Source: Leptospira neocaledonica
GTDB taxonomy: Bacteria > Spirochaetota > Leptospiria > Leptospirales > Leptospiraceae
Reading direction: 5' to 3'
Assembly (NCBI RefSeq): GCF_002812205.1
Contig: NZ_NPEA01000005.1
Location: 388,737-452,736 of the forward strand
Length of the DNA stretch: 64,000 bases
Shown here: one piece after another, positions 56,434 through 64,000 of the stretch
How the letters are laid out: every line of letters begins with the position of its first letter
Position numbering within the stretch: the first letter of the stretch is position 1
Position numbers and translations under genes: made by a program
Notes under the pieces: generated by a model
Seen by the model: the letters and a program-made list of their open reading frames with translations, nothing else
Told to the model about the DNA's origin: nothing
Databases searched by the model: none

Positions 56434-57882
56434 ATGTGTGATACTTTTGTAGCCACTCCAGATTCCACCTCTTCTGGAAAAATGATCTTCGGAAAAAATT
56501 CAGATAGAGAGCCGAATGAGCCCCAATGTCTTGTAAGATATCCAGAAAGAATTTCTAAGGAAAGCCAACAAAGACTTACATTTATAGATGTTCCAAGTTC
56601 CAAAAGATCCAGAGAAGTTTTGATCTCTCGTCCTCTTCATATCTGGGGAGCTGAGATGGGAGCAAATTCAAAAGGTGTTGTGATCGGGAACGAGGCAGTA
56701 TTCACAAAACTTAAGATAGATAAGAAGAATGATGGTCTTACAGGGATGGATCTTTTACGTCTCGGGTTAGAACGTTCCGATACTGCCGCGGAAGCAAGAG
56801 ATCTGATCATAGAATATTTAGAAAGATTCGGTCAAGATGCATGCGGAGGATATTCAAATCGGAATTTCTTCTATCATAATAGTTTTATAATCGCTGATCC
56901 TAAAGAAGCTTATGTTTTGGAGACTGCAGATAGATATTGGGCTTGGAAAAAGATCAAAGGTTTTTATACAATTTCTAACGGCCTGACCCTGGGATCCGAT
57001 TATGACGGCCTACATTCTCATACGATCGATTTTGCGAGAGCAAAAGGATGGCTGAAAAAGGGACAAACGTTCTCCTTTCGGGAAACATTCTCAGATTCCC
57101 TTTTTACTAGTTTCAGTAAATGTAAAGTTCGAAGAGAGATCGTTTCTAATGGGGGAAAATTTTTCGGTCCAAAGCTTGGTGTACAACAAGCGATGCAGAT
57201 CCTGAGATTAGAAGGTAAGGAAAAAGGAAGTGTTCCACTTTCTATCAGCCAAGGAGGTTTTCCTTCTAAGAGTATCGGATATTCTCCGACTCGATCCGGA
57301 ATGGGTTCAGTTTGCCTTCATGCAGGAGGTCCTTTCTCTCCGAACCAAACTACTTCTTCTTTTGTAGCAGAACTAGATACGAATCCTATATATTCTCAAT
57401 TTTGGGCGACAGGTTGTTCTATTCCTTCTTTGTCCGTTTTTATTCCGTTTTCTATTCCCGGAAAAACATTCTTAGAAGGAGATATTGTACAACCTGGAAC
57501 CAGTCCGGATTCTTCTCTCTGGTGGAATCATGAAATTTTATACAGACTTTGTTTAAAAAATTATGATAAAGCGACTTCGATCTTTAGTGCGGAATTAAAG
57601 GAGAAACAGGAGAAATATATTCAAAAAGTGGAATCTACTCTTAACCTCGGCAGGAATCTGTCTCTGGATCCGATCACTAAAGAAGCTGCGGAAGAAGTGG
57701 ATAAAATATATCGAAAATGGAGAAATCAAGTCTTGGAACTTGCAGTAAACGGAAATATTCTTCCGAACTTCTGGTCTTCTCCACTTTATAATTTAAGCTG
57801 GGCTATCTGGAACCGTAAAGCAAGGATCAATTCCAGAGTTCTTAAGGGGACTGATTTGCCTTACGAACCCGCATATTTATAA
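56434..57882 (+). CDS. Secernin-like C69-family peptidase
   Basis: 482 residues. An Ntn-hydrolase: the start MCDTFVATP places Cys2 as the nucleophile exposed after Met removal, as in secernins and C69 dipeptidases; this decides the start over an in-frame upstream codon at 56398. Other family words are [61 protein letters not shown] and SVCLHAGG. Predicted cytoplasmic dipeptidase or amidase. Its 3' end overlaps the convergent TerC gene by 41 bases. Confidence 0.9.
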   Translation: MCDTFVATPDSTSSGKMIFGKNSDREPNEPQCLVRYPERISKESQQRLTFIDVPSSKRSREVLISRPLHIWGAEMGANSKGVVIGNEAVFTKLKIDKKNDGLTGMDLLRLGLERSDTAAEARDLIIEYLERFGQDACGGYSNRNFFYHNSFIIADPKEAYVLETADRYWAWKKIKGFYTISNGLTLGSDYDGLHSHTIDFARAKGWLKKGQTFSFRETFSDSLFTSFSKCKVRREIVSNGGKFFGPKLGVQQAMQILRLEGKEKGSVPLSISQGGFPSKSIGYSPTRSGMGSVCLHAGGPFSPNQTTSSFVAELDTNPIYSQFWATGCSIPSLSVFIPFSIPGKTFLEGDIVQPGTSPDSSLWWNHEILYRLCLKNYDKATSIFSAELKEKQEKYIQKVESTLNLGRNLSLDPITKEAAEEVDKIYRKWRNQVLELAVNGNILPNFWSSPLYNLSWAIWNRKARINSRVLKGTDLPYEPAYL

Positions 57883-58552
57883 ACTCTACAAGCAGAGAGA
57901 ATGCCATAGAGAAATAAATATATCCTTTTGGAATATGGAAATGTAAACCGTCTGCGAATAACATCACTCCGATCATGATCAAAAAGGAAAGAGCCAAAAT
58001 TTTCATGGTAGGATGTTCGTTGATAAAATCGCTCACCTTACCTGAGAAGATCAGCATAATCACAAGTGAAATAACAACTGCAAGAACCATGACCATTAGG
58101 TCTCCAGAAAGTCCTACTGCAGTGATGATTGAATCCACAGAAAAAATAATGTCTAAAATAATGATCTGTGCGATCACATTCAAAAAAGAAGGAGAAGATC
58201 CTGTGTCTAGATCCGTTTCACCTTCTTCCATTTTATGATGGATCTCACTTGTACTTTTCGCTATTAGGAAAAGTCCTCCGCCCAACATGATTAGGTCTCG
58301 TCCAGTTACCGTAAAATTTCCTACTTGGAAAAGTCCGTTCGTGAGGCTCGCAAGCCAACTTACCGTAAATAACAATCCGATCCGAAAACCTAAGGCAGCT
58401 AAAAGCCCTATTGTGCGGCCGCTGGCTTGTTGTTCCTTGGGAAGTTTACCAACGACTATGGAAAGAAATACAATATTATCAATCCCTAGAACGATTTCCA
58501 TTGCTGTGAGGGTCAGAAGAGAGATAAGAACGTCTACAAGATGCAAATCCAT
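57842..58552 (-). CDS. TerC-family membrane protein
   Basis: 236 residues with seven or so helices and the TerC signature: [21 protein letters not shown], and [20 protein letters not shown] with the paired Asp residues likely to bind metal. Homologues export manganese (Alx/MeeF) or belong to tellurite-resistance loci. No other tellurite gene is present, so metal homeostasis is more likely. Confidence 0.93.
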   Translation of the reverse strand: MDLHLVDVLISLLTLTAMEIVLGIDNIVFLSIVVGKLPKEQQASGRTIGLLAALGFRIGLLFTVSWLASLTNGLFQVGNFTVTGRDLIMLGGGLFLIAKSTSEIHHKMEEGETDLDTGSSPSFLNVIAQIIILDIIFSVDSIITAVGLSGDLMVMVLAVVISLVIMLIFSGKVSDFINEHPTMKILALSFLIMIGVMLFADGLHFHIPKGYIYFSMAFSLLVEFINMRVRKANQSP

Positions 58553-58628
58553 TGTAGAAAGAAATTCGTCTAAGGACTAGAAAAGCAATCGATTTCCTTT
58601 CCGGTATCGTAGAAGATTTGATAGAGAG

Positions 58629-59192
58629 ATGAAATTCTTACCGAAAGAAATTTTGGAATCCCAGGTCGAAGGAAGAAATTTAACCGGCCCAAGTTTTGGA
58701 GATAATCTTCCTCAAAAACCTAGTTTGGTCGTTTTTCTGCGTCATCTTGGTTGTATATTTTGCAGAGAAACAGTGGAAGATCTTCGTGTCTTCAGTTCCT
58801 CGATGGCTGCATTTCCGCCGATTTTATTCGTATATCCTGATTCAGTAAGAGATGGAGAAGAATTTTTTTCCAGATTCTGGCCGGAAGCAAAAGCGATCTC
58901 GAATCCGAATGCTTCTTTTTATGAACAGATCCAAGTGCAAGAAGGTAACTTAATCGAATTAGCAGGCCCTGAAGTATGGGTCAGTGCGGTCCGAGCACTT
59001 GCAAAAGGAAATTTTTATGGAGTCCAAGGAAGACATCTACTCAGAATGCCTGGTGTGTTTTTAGTTTTGAAGGATAGGATTCTCTGGACCCATTCGTATC
59101 GCCATATAGGAGATGAACCCGACTGGAGCAAAATACCTGGTTGTACTCCTTTGCCTACCGATGAGTACGATCCAGGGATTTTGCCCGCGTAA
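58629..59192 (+). CDS. SelL-related thioredoxin-fold redoxin
   Basis: 187 residues. An AhpC/TSA-like domain with the CxxC pair C42/C45 in LRHLGCIFCRETVEDLR, and RMPGVFLVLKDRILWTHSYRHIGDEPDW at the C-terminus, the pattern of SelL-related redoxins. Predicted thiol-disulfide or peroxide activity in the cytoplasm. Convergent with the cysteine-rich gene, with 20 bases between. Confidence 0.82.
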   Translation: MKFLPKEILESQVEGRNLTGPSFGDNLPQKPSLVVFLRHLGCIFCRETVEDLRVFSSSMAAFPPILFVYPDSVRDGEEFFSRFWPEAKAISNPNASFYEQIQVQEGNLIELAGPEVWVSAVRALAKGNFYGVQGRHLLRMPGVFLVLKDRILWTHSYRHIGDEPDWSKIPGCTPLPTDEYDPGILPA

Positions 59193-59212
59193 TTGTCTGG
59201 GAACCTTTTTTT

Positions 59213-59602
59213 CTACATTCTAGGCCCGCCTCCAGGTGGAGGAGATGGAAGTGCTGCCTTACATGCAGGGGATAATTTACTTTCGTTTTCTCTCATACAC
59301 TTCATATGCGCAGGTCCACGTTCTACGTTCTTGCAATATTTTTCATCGTCAGCAGCGCAGGCCGATCTGAATTTTTCAAAACGAGAGATCATTTCGTTTA
59401 CATGATTTTTGCAGGTCTCTGATAATTTGGAAATATAATCTCTCAGACAACGATCCGTTTCTGGACCCGGCCTTGAATCTTTGCAATAGGTTTGTCTTTC
59501 CGTTTTGCAAGGATCTTCTCCCGGAGGCCCTCCACTTGGTTGTGCAAATATTGCTCCTGTTAATACGAGTGCTAATGCAGAATGTAAGATCAGTTTTTTC
59601 AT
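59213..59602 (-). CDS. Secreted cysteine-rich repeat protein (GLG1-type)
   Basis: 129 residues. A signal peptide (LILHSALALVLTGAIFA) is followed by two copies of a four-cysteine module: C32, C40, C52, C64 and C82, C90, C102, C114, with identical spacing (8-12-12) and a 50-residue period. The pattern matches the cysteine-rich GLG1/FGF-receptor repeat family (PF00839). Pro/Gly-rich segments flank the modules. Likely a disulfide-bonded periplasmic protein; function unknown. Confidence 0.85.
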   Translation of the reverse strand: MKKLILHSALALVLTGAIFAQPSGGPPGEDPCKTERQTYCKDSRPGPETDRCLRDYISKLSETCKNHVNEMISRFEKFRSACAADDEKYCKNVERGPAHMKCMRENESKLSPACKAALPSPPPGGGPRM

Positions 59603-59846
59603 AATTTTGGTCCTCTTGCGGGAGGTTTTTCGTTCCTTATATTTGTTTTCTATTGCGACCTATGTTGTTATGATTTAGTTTCATTTTACATTTTTCATCC
59701 TTAAGTGACATTGTTATCCGAATAAAGCTAATTTTTATTTTGTAAAAAACTTTCCTCATTCTTTTTCCGGGAACGTTCTTCTTCGAGCGGGTTTAACTAG
59801 ATGCAAAAAATATCTAAATCATTCTTTCGTTCCTAGACGAGAGAAT

Positions 59847-60632
59847 ATGGAGTTTGTATTGAAAAGAAAAGATTTTCTGAAAAGTATATTCGTATCCGGA
59901 GCCGTCTTTACAGGCCTTGCAAGTTCTTGTTCTCAAAACAAAAACGATTCTCCGTTGGATTTAGGGTTATTACAAGGAGTTATAGATTCTTCTTCTTGTA
60001 ACGCTGCTGATGTTTCTAATTCTTCCGTATGTGCATTAATTCCAAAAGAAACGGAAGGTCCATATCCTTTGGATCTGAGTTCTAATTCTTCTTATTTTCG
60101 CCAAGATATCACTGAGGGAAAAACAGGAATCCCTCTGAGTCTTGTTTTAACGATTCAAAATATAAACGATAATTGTAATCCGATTACAAATGCAAGAGTG
60201 GATGTTTGGCATTGTGATAAAGACGGATATTATTCCGGATACAGTGAGTCAGGATATTTGGGTAACAAGAACTATGTAGGACAAACATTCTGCAGAGGGA
60301 TACAACTTACGGACAGTTCAGGAATCGCAAATTTTACTACGATCTATCCAGGCTGGTATTCGGGACGGGTAACTCATATCCATTTTCAAGTATATTTGAA
60401 TAACGGACTTGTGGCGACTTCTCAAATCGCTTTTCCGGAAGATATTACAAAAACCGTATATAATACTTCTCTATATTCTGCTCATGGGCAAAATACTTCT
60501 GTGCCTGGGAATTGTTATGATAATATTTTTAATAATTCTACTTCGGATCTAAGTTTGGAATTATGCACGATCACAGAGGACTCTTCTACGGGAGGGTATA
60601 TCGCAAGCCTTACGGTAGGGATCGCTAACTAA
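59847..60632 (+). CDS. Intradiol ring-cleavage dioxygenase-like lipoprotein
   Basis: 261 residues. The N-terminal signal ends GLASSC (Cys28, likely lipidated). The body has ETEGPY, VDVWHCDKDGYYSGY, RGIQLTDSSGIANFTTIYPGWYSGRVTHIHF, giving the expected Fe(III) ligands Y129, Y171, H177 and H179 of intradiol dioxygenases. An exported lipid-anchored form differs from the cytoplasmic catechol/protocatechuate enzymes. Activity on an aromatic diol is plausible, the substrate unknown. A hairpin follows the stop. Confidence 0.88.
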   Translation: MEFVLKRKDFLKSIFVSGAVFTGLASSCSQNKNDSPLDLGLLQGVIDSSSCNAADVSNSSVCALIPKETEGPYPLDLSSNSSYFRQDITEGKTGIPLSLVLTIQNINDNCNPITNARVDVWHCDKDGYYSGYSESGYLGNKNYVGQTFCRGIQLTDSSGIANFTTIYPGWYSGRVTHIHFQVYLNNGLVATSQIAFPEDITKTVYNTSLYSAHGQNTSVPGNCYDNIFNNSTSDLSLELCTITEDSSTGGYIASLTVGIAN

Positions 60633-60646
60633 AAAAATCTAAAAAA

Positions 60647-60683
60647 GTTCGTCTTAGGCCCCAATTCGGCTTCTAAGACGAAC
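60647..60683 (+). terminator. Hairpin downstream of the dioxygenase gene
   Basis: Perfect 11-base arms GTTCGTCTTAG and CTAAGACGAAC with an inner GCC/GGC pair. Only a weak T-run (ATTTT) follows a few bases later, so termination is likely but not certain. Confidence 0.6.
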
Positions 60684-60719
60684 GGTTCGAATTTTATATT
60701 TGTAGAAGATCGAATCTGT

Positions 60720-60740
60720 CATGATCGAAATCCGATCATG
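60720..60740 (+). promoter_or_regulatory. Inverted repeat enclosing the start codon of the sigma-like gene
   Basis: CATGATCG, AAATC, CGATCATG. The right arm ends with the ATG start codon. An mRNA hairpin here would hide the start, or the DNA palindrome could be an operator. No ribosome site is seen outside it. Confidence 0.5.
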
Positions 60741-61574
60741 GAAAAAAACTCCGAAAAAGACAAAAAACTTATCTCTTCCGTTGAATTTTATTTTAGAGAA
60801 GGGGACTCCGAAAATTTTCTAAAAGAAGCATGGATCTGGGCCTGGGCACTTGCAAAAGGAAGATATAATTTAGACGAAGATTCATGTTCTGAAATTGTTC
60901 TTAAATTGGTTTTGGATGCAGAAGAAATACTACATCTCTTCAAAGAAAGAGGATATTCCAATTTTCCCGCGTTTTTTACAACATATACAAAAAACTTAAT
61001 AGCTAACCAGAGAAGAAAGGAAATACGACTTCACAGAAGTGAAATTCTATCGGATGGATTCGAAAGATTTTATGATCCCAGATCCGAATTTACGAAAGAA
61101 ATATTAAACCAAACTAGGGAACTACCTACCTTAATCCAAAGTCTTCTTTCCGAAATGGATCCAATTGTTTCTCTTATCTTAAAATTAAAACATAGGATCC
61201 CTTTAAATTTGAAGGAATGCAGATTATTCCATTCGAAACTGAGAAAGAAAAAATTAAAACTCAGAGACTATTATGTAAGGGATGTGGAAGAAGAACAGAG
61301 ATCTTGGATTAGAAAAAAAGAACTGAATGAAAAACTTTCTAGGCTCTACCAAAACATGCAGATTCACCATTTCGAAAATTTGGAAAGATGGAAAAATTCC
61401 AGAAAACAAATACTCGAGGTCTGTGGGGCCGTAACGGAAGAAAAAAGTTTCAAAAAGATAGGTTGGTATTTAAGTTTAAGCGAACATACCGTCAGAAAAG
61501 CGTATTACTTCGCGATTTCAGAATTAAAAAGAAAAGAAAATCTAAAAAAGATACGATTCGCAGAAGCTGCCTAA
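60738..61574 (+). CDS. Sigma-factor-like protein of unknown function
   Basis: 278 residues, very basic, cytoplasmic. The N-terminal part resembles a sigma-70 region 2 (FFTTYTKNLIANQRRKEIRLHRS), and the C-terminal part carries a helix-turn-helix like region 4 (SFKKIGWYLSLSEHTVRKAYYFAISELKRK). The middle is a long helical insert. It is too divergent for a firm sigma call. The gene is preceded by a palindrome over its start and followed five bases later by a convergent patatin gene. Confidence 0.65.
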   Translation: MEKNSEKDKKLISSVEFYFREGDSENFLKEAWIWAWALAKGRYNLDEDSCSEIVLKLVLDAEEILHLFKERGYSNFPAFFTTYTKNLIANQRRKEIRLHRSEILSDGFERFYDPRSEFTKEILNQTRELPTLIQSLLSEMDPIVSLILKLKHRIPLNLKECRLFHSKLRKKKLKLRDYYVRDVEEEQRSWIRKKELNEKLSRLYQNMQIHHFENLERWKNSRKQILEVCGAVTEEKSFKKIGWYLSLSEHTVRKAYYFAISELKRKENLKKIRFAEAA

Positions 61575-61578
61575 GCGG

Positions 61579-62589
61579 TCAGCTTTTACCTTCATCCGGT
61601 TTGATTGTAGGGAGTAAAAATTTTCTTAAAAGTTTAGATTTGTTTCTAAGCCCGGAAATTTCTGCGATCATATTCGCAACCAATCTTTGCCCGGCTTCCA
61701 TACCCTTTGTAACAGAACGATTCAGAAGTTTGGAACTCGTTGTAACCATGCTTAGTTCCGATTCATCCGGCGAAATTACCCTGATCTTTACTCCCTTAGG
61801 AGGGGAGTGGATAATATGAACAGCTCGATTGTACATAGTATGATGCACCTTGGTGATCATATGAGAAAGTTTTTTGTTAGAAGGATAAGAAAGCCAACCT
61901 TGGAATCCTGGGATCGGATCTGAAAATTCGTCCTCAGGACTATTTAAGACAACCGTAATATCCTTATAACCTGCTTGGATAACGGATTCGACTGGGATTG
62001 GGTCGGAGATTCCTCCATCCCCATAATATTGCCCACCCAATTTCCATTTTCCTCGAGTGGCGATCGGCAAAGAAGTCGCCGCTTTTAACAAATTCAAAAC
62101 ATTGGAAGCTGTTGCTTTCACATATTCTGCTCTCGCTTTTGCAAGATTCGTGACCACCACATAGAAAGGAGAAGTCTCCTTCTTCTCCAGATATTCGGAA
62201 GGAAGTCTATACTTAGTTCCGAATAAATAATCTATTAGATATTCTTGATCTAGAAAAGTTTTGCCTCGGAAAGGATTTAATAGAGAGATCAATTGGCTAC
62301 CGGTGAGTTCTTTTCTCCAAATGTCCAAGATCCTCAAGCCGTCGGTATGATCCGTTTCATAGCCAGTAGTATAGTAAGCGGCCGCACAAGAGCCGGAAGA
62401 AACTCCTAAAATTAGATCGAAGTATGTAGAAGGCACCGCTTGGTTGATCGCATACAAAGCCCCACCTGCAAAGGAACCTTTCATTCCTCCACCTGCGACA
62501 ACTAATGCCCTTGCGTCTTTTTTGGCTTTTGGTAGACCAAGGATCATTCCGGACTGCTCCGAATCTCCGGGAGAAAAATACGAACTCAT
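61579..62589 (-). CDS. Patatin-like phospholipase
   Basis: 336 residues. Oxyanion GGGMKGSFAGG, nucleophile Ser in GVSSGSCAA (GxSxG) and catalytic Asp in YGDGGISDPIPV are intact, so it is probably an active acyl hydrolase. No signal peptide. An internal ATG 14 codons downstream, preceded by GGAG, is an alternative start. The substrate could be phospholipid or a storage lipid. Confidence 0.92.
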   Translation of the reverse strand: MSSYFSPGDSEQSGMILGLPKAKKDARALVVAGGGMKGSFAGGALYAINQAVPSTYFDLILGVSSGSCAAAYYTTGYETDHTDGLRILDIWRKELTGSQLISLLNPFRGKTFLDQEYLIDYLFGTKYRLPSEYLEKKETSPFYVVVTNLAKARAEYVKATASNVLNLLKAATSLPIATRGKWKLGGQYYGDGGISDPIPVESVIQAGYKDITVVLNSPEDEFSDPIPGFQGWLSYPSNKKLSHMITKVHHTMYNRAVHIIHSPPKGVKIRVISPDESELSMVTTSSKLLNRSVTKGMEAGQRLVANMIAEISGLRNKSKLLRKFLLPTIKPDEGKS

Positions 62590-62900
62590 CTAAAGATAAA
62601 ATTTTCAACCCTTCTGCATTTGCAAGAAACTTGAAATTCCGGATCTCAAATTCGATTTCCTTTTTCCTCCTAAATCGAAACTTTTTTGCAACCATGTTGG
62701 AGGGTTGGGCGGTTCCTCGCGTCGATCGGACCAGGCTACTACGGGTTCGCGCATTCGCGCTCATCCTGGCTTCGCCAGGACTAAAGCCCTTCGTATCCTT
62801 ACCGCGACGAAACAGAGTTAAATTTGAAATGGAACGGGACATCCGAATTTACGAGAACTAATCTCTCTGCGGAAATCTAATGAGGAATTGGATTATCGTC
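62590..62900. repeat. GC-rich intergenic stretch with hairpins
   Basis: 311 bases between two minus-strand genes. The part from about 62697 to 62816 is GC-rich and structured: TCCTGGC/GCCAGGA around TTC (62764-62780) and CGCG...CGCG nearby, beginning GTTGGAGGGTT, which resembles half of the 14-base palindrome. No credible coding potential on either strand. Confidence 0.5.
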
Positions 62901-63659
62901 CTATTCGATTATAAATCCGGAAATGGAATAGATTCCACGACACGGAGGATTATTTACTCCTACCCATGCGGGAGTTCCTTCAATAATTACGGAACCGGAA
63001 AATGTATTAGCGGAAAAATCCATAAAGATTGTCGCATCATCCAAAATGATTTGATCGTTTGATAATTTATGACCTGGAATTACTATTTTTAATGGATTAC
63101 AAATGGAATCAGTTGAATCGCAATATCCGATTGCGGTGTAAGGATTCCATTGAAAGGAATAATCCGTCCAAGTAAACGTAGCGTCCTGATTATCTTTAAA
63201 GTAGATACTTGTGGAAACTCCAACAGGACAAGACGTAGAAGTGTCGTTTGGATCTGCATTCGTTACGAAGTCGAGAAATACTCCGTAATATCCGGAAATA
63301 TGAAACGTATCTGTCATACCATCAACGGTTCCTACAATGGTTCCGTTCAGAGGATCTTCACTATCTGTTATATGTAAAGATCCGTCCCCTCCGATCGTAA
63401 ATGGAAGATTTGTTTGCCAATTCGTCTGCATGGTCATATCGGAACCGTTTCCATCTTTGTCTATGTAGTAGGTCGTATATCCGGAGATTACCACGTTATC
63501 TTCGGGATTGGCATGAGGATGTATGATGTGAATTTTATCTCCACTATTTGGCGCTGCTAAGAATAGAGGAATATTTCCGGGGTCATTCGAACAATTCGTA
63601 TGAAAGACAAACAAGATGGCAATTATATAAATTAGGATTTTATAACGCGAATAACGCAT
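62901..63659 (-). CDS. Hypothetical lipoprotein
   Basis: 252 residues. The signal sequence ends FVFHTNC, a plausible lipobox. The mature part is acidic, rich in Thr/Asp/Gly and predicted all-beta (ISGYTTYYIDKDGNGSDMT, GTIVGTVDGMTDTFHISGYY), with four cysteines that could form two disulfides. No family recognised. The codon style is that of secreted Leptospira lipoproteins. It lies 311 bases from patatin, so it is probably transcribed alone. Confidence 0.78.
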   Translation of the reverse strand: MRYSRYKILIYIIAILFVFHTNCSNDPGNIPLFLAAPNSGDKIHIIHPHANPEDNVVISGYTTYYIDKDGNGSDMTMQTNWQTNLPFTIGGDGSLHITDSEDPLNGTIVGTVDGMTDTFHISGYYGVFLDFVTNADPNDTSTSCPVGVSTSIYFKDNQDATFTWTDYSFQWNPYTAIGYCDSTDSICNPLKIVIPGHKLSNDQIILDDATIFMDFSANTFSGSVIIEGTPAWVGVNNPPCRGIYSISGFIIE

Positions 63660-63900
63660 GGTTTGGATATAAGGGAGATGATTTTTTGAGACAAGTTGTT
63701 TTTTAGTAAATTGTAATTTTTATTTCTTAGGATGTATCTGGTTTCGGATATAAGTCCTTATTTTATCTTTATTCCGTTTGATAGAGTAGTGATAATCGGA
63801 TAAGTCAAAAAAAGATTTCTCGTAAAGTTGAAATTAATGCCTAAAACTTGAGAGCTTATCTGGTTTATTTCTGAAAACTTTCGAAAAAATTTCTCCTAAA

Positions 63901-64000
63901 ATGATCCAAAATTCGAATCAATTTTTACAAAAGTTATTTGACCGGTTGGGTGACGTAATTAATATGGTCTTTACGCCTGAAGGAGTTCGCCCGGGAGGGA
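63901..64000 (+). CDS. Start of an unidentified gene (cut by window end)
   Basis: An ATG opens a frame with no stop to the window edge: MIQNSNQFLQKLFDRLGDVI and on. The frame is also open upstream to 63838. No clear ribosome site. Only 33 residues are visible, so no family can be named. Confidence 0.4.
   Translation, partial: MIQNSNQFLQKLFDRLGDVINMVFTPEGVRPGG

Noticed and set aside
62505..62861. 118-codon plus-strand and 161-codon minus-strand frames
   Set aside because: Both cross the GC-rich repeat and the patatin 5' end in wrong frames; no ribosome sites.

Overview
The window looks like chromosomal DNA of a spirochaete of the genus Leptospira. The support is indirect: many Leptospira-style lipoproteins and giant TPR/PAS proteins, a DUF3332 protein, SpoIIE-type phosphatases, Cache-domain chemoreceptors, TTG/GTG starts, and moderate AT-richness rather than the strong AT bias of the L. 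interrogans group. The species cannot be named from the sequence alone. There are no tRNAs, CRISPR arrays, insertion sequences, integrases or prophage genes. Most genes read as ordinary core chromosome.

Layout. 0-5 kb: 3' part of a giant TPR protein with a degenerate CHAT-like C-terminus, then a terminator and a palindrome-bounded intergenic repeat. 5-12.6 kb: lipoprotein aminopeptidase divergent from an HtrA protease, then an aminotransferase, murI, a FecR lipoprotein, purM and a ClC channel. 12.6-18.7 kb: 7TM histidine kinase, mutL, a YqaA/DedA-like protein, a cysteine-rich small protein and rarA. 18.7-22.3 kb: a second copy of the intergenic repeat, an autoregulated arsR/SRPBCC/DoxX/DUF1801 group, an OsmC protein and a 56-residue small protein. 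22.3-40.3 kb: hisC, then a dense signalling block with a ferredoxin-adenylyl cyclase-peroxidase fusion, a receiver-EAL protein, a lone receiver, two histidine kinases and two chemoreceptors flanking an outer-membrane-protein gene. 40.4-52.6 kb: a lipoprotein protease, a four-gene phosphatase/enoyl-CoA hydratase/DUF192 operon ending in a good terminator, DUF3332, an MBOAT acyltransferase, PilZ, an ECF-like sigma factor with a putative anti-sigma partner, a nitronate-monooxygenase-like gene, hpf and an acyltransferase. 52.8-64 kb: RNase P RNA, two paralogous membrane proteins, a thioesterase, a second SpoIIE phosphatase, a secernin-like peptidase, TerC, a SelL-like redoxin, a cysteine-rich secreted protein, an intradiol dioxygenase lipoprotein, a sigma-like protein, patatin, a lipoprotein and the start of one more gene.

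How the genes fit together. The 23.4-40.3 kb block joins cAMP synthesis (with redox/heme-like domains in the same chain), c-di-GMP turnover, phosphorelay and chemotaxis. Its two histidine kinases share an unusual insertion inside the dimerisation/phosphotransfer domain with exactly matching spacing. Its two chemoreceptors share near-identical 1.24-kb 3' halves that differ only by silent changes, which points to recent gene conversion or duplication. The best candidate for something new is the fusion of a [2Fe-2S] ferredoxin, a class III adenylyl cyclase and a plant-type heme peroxidase domain.
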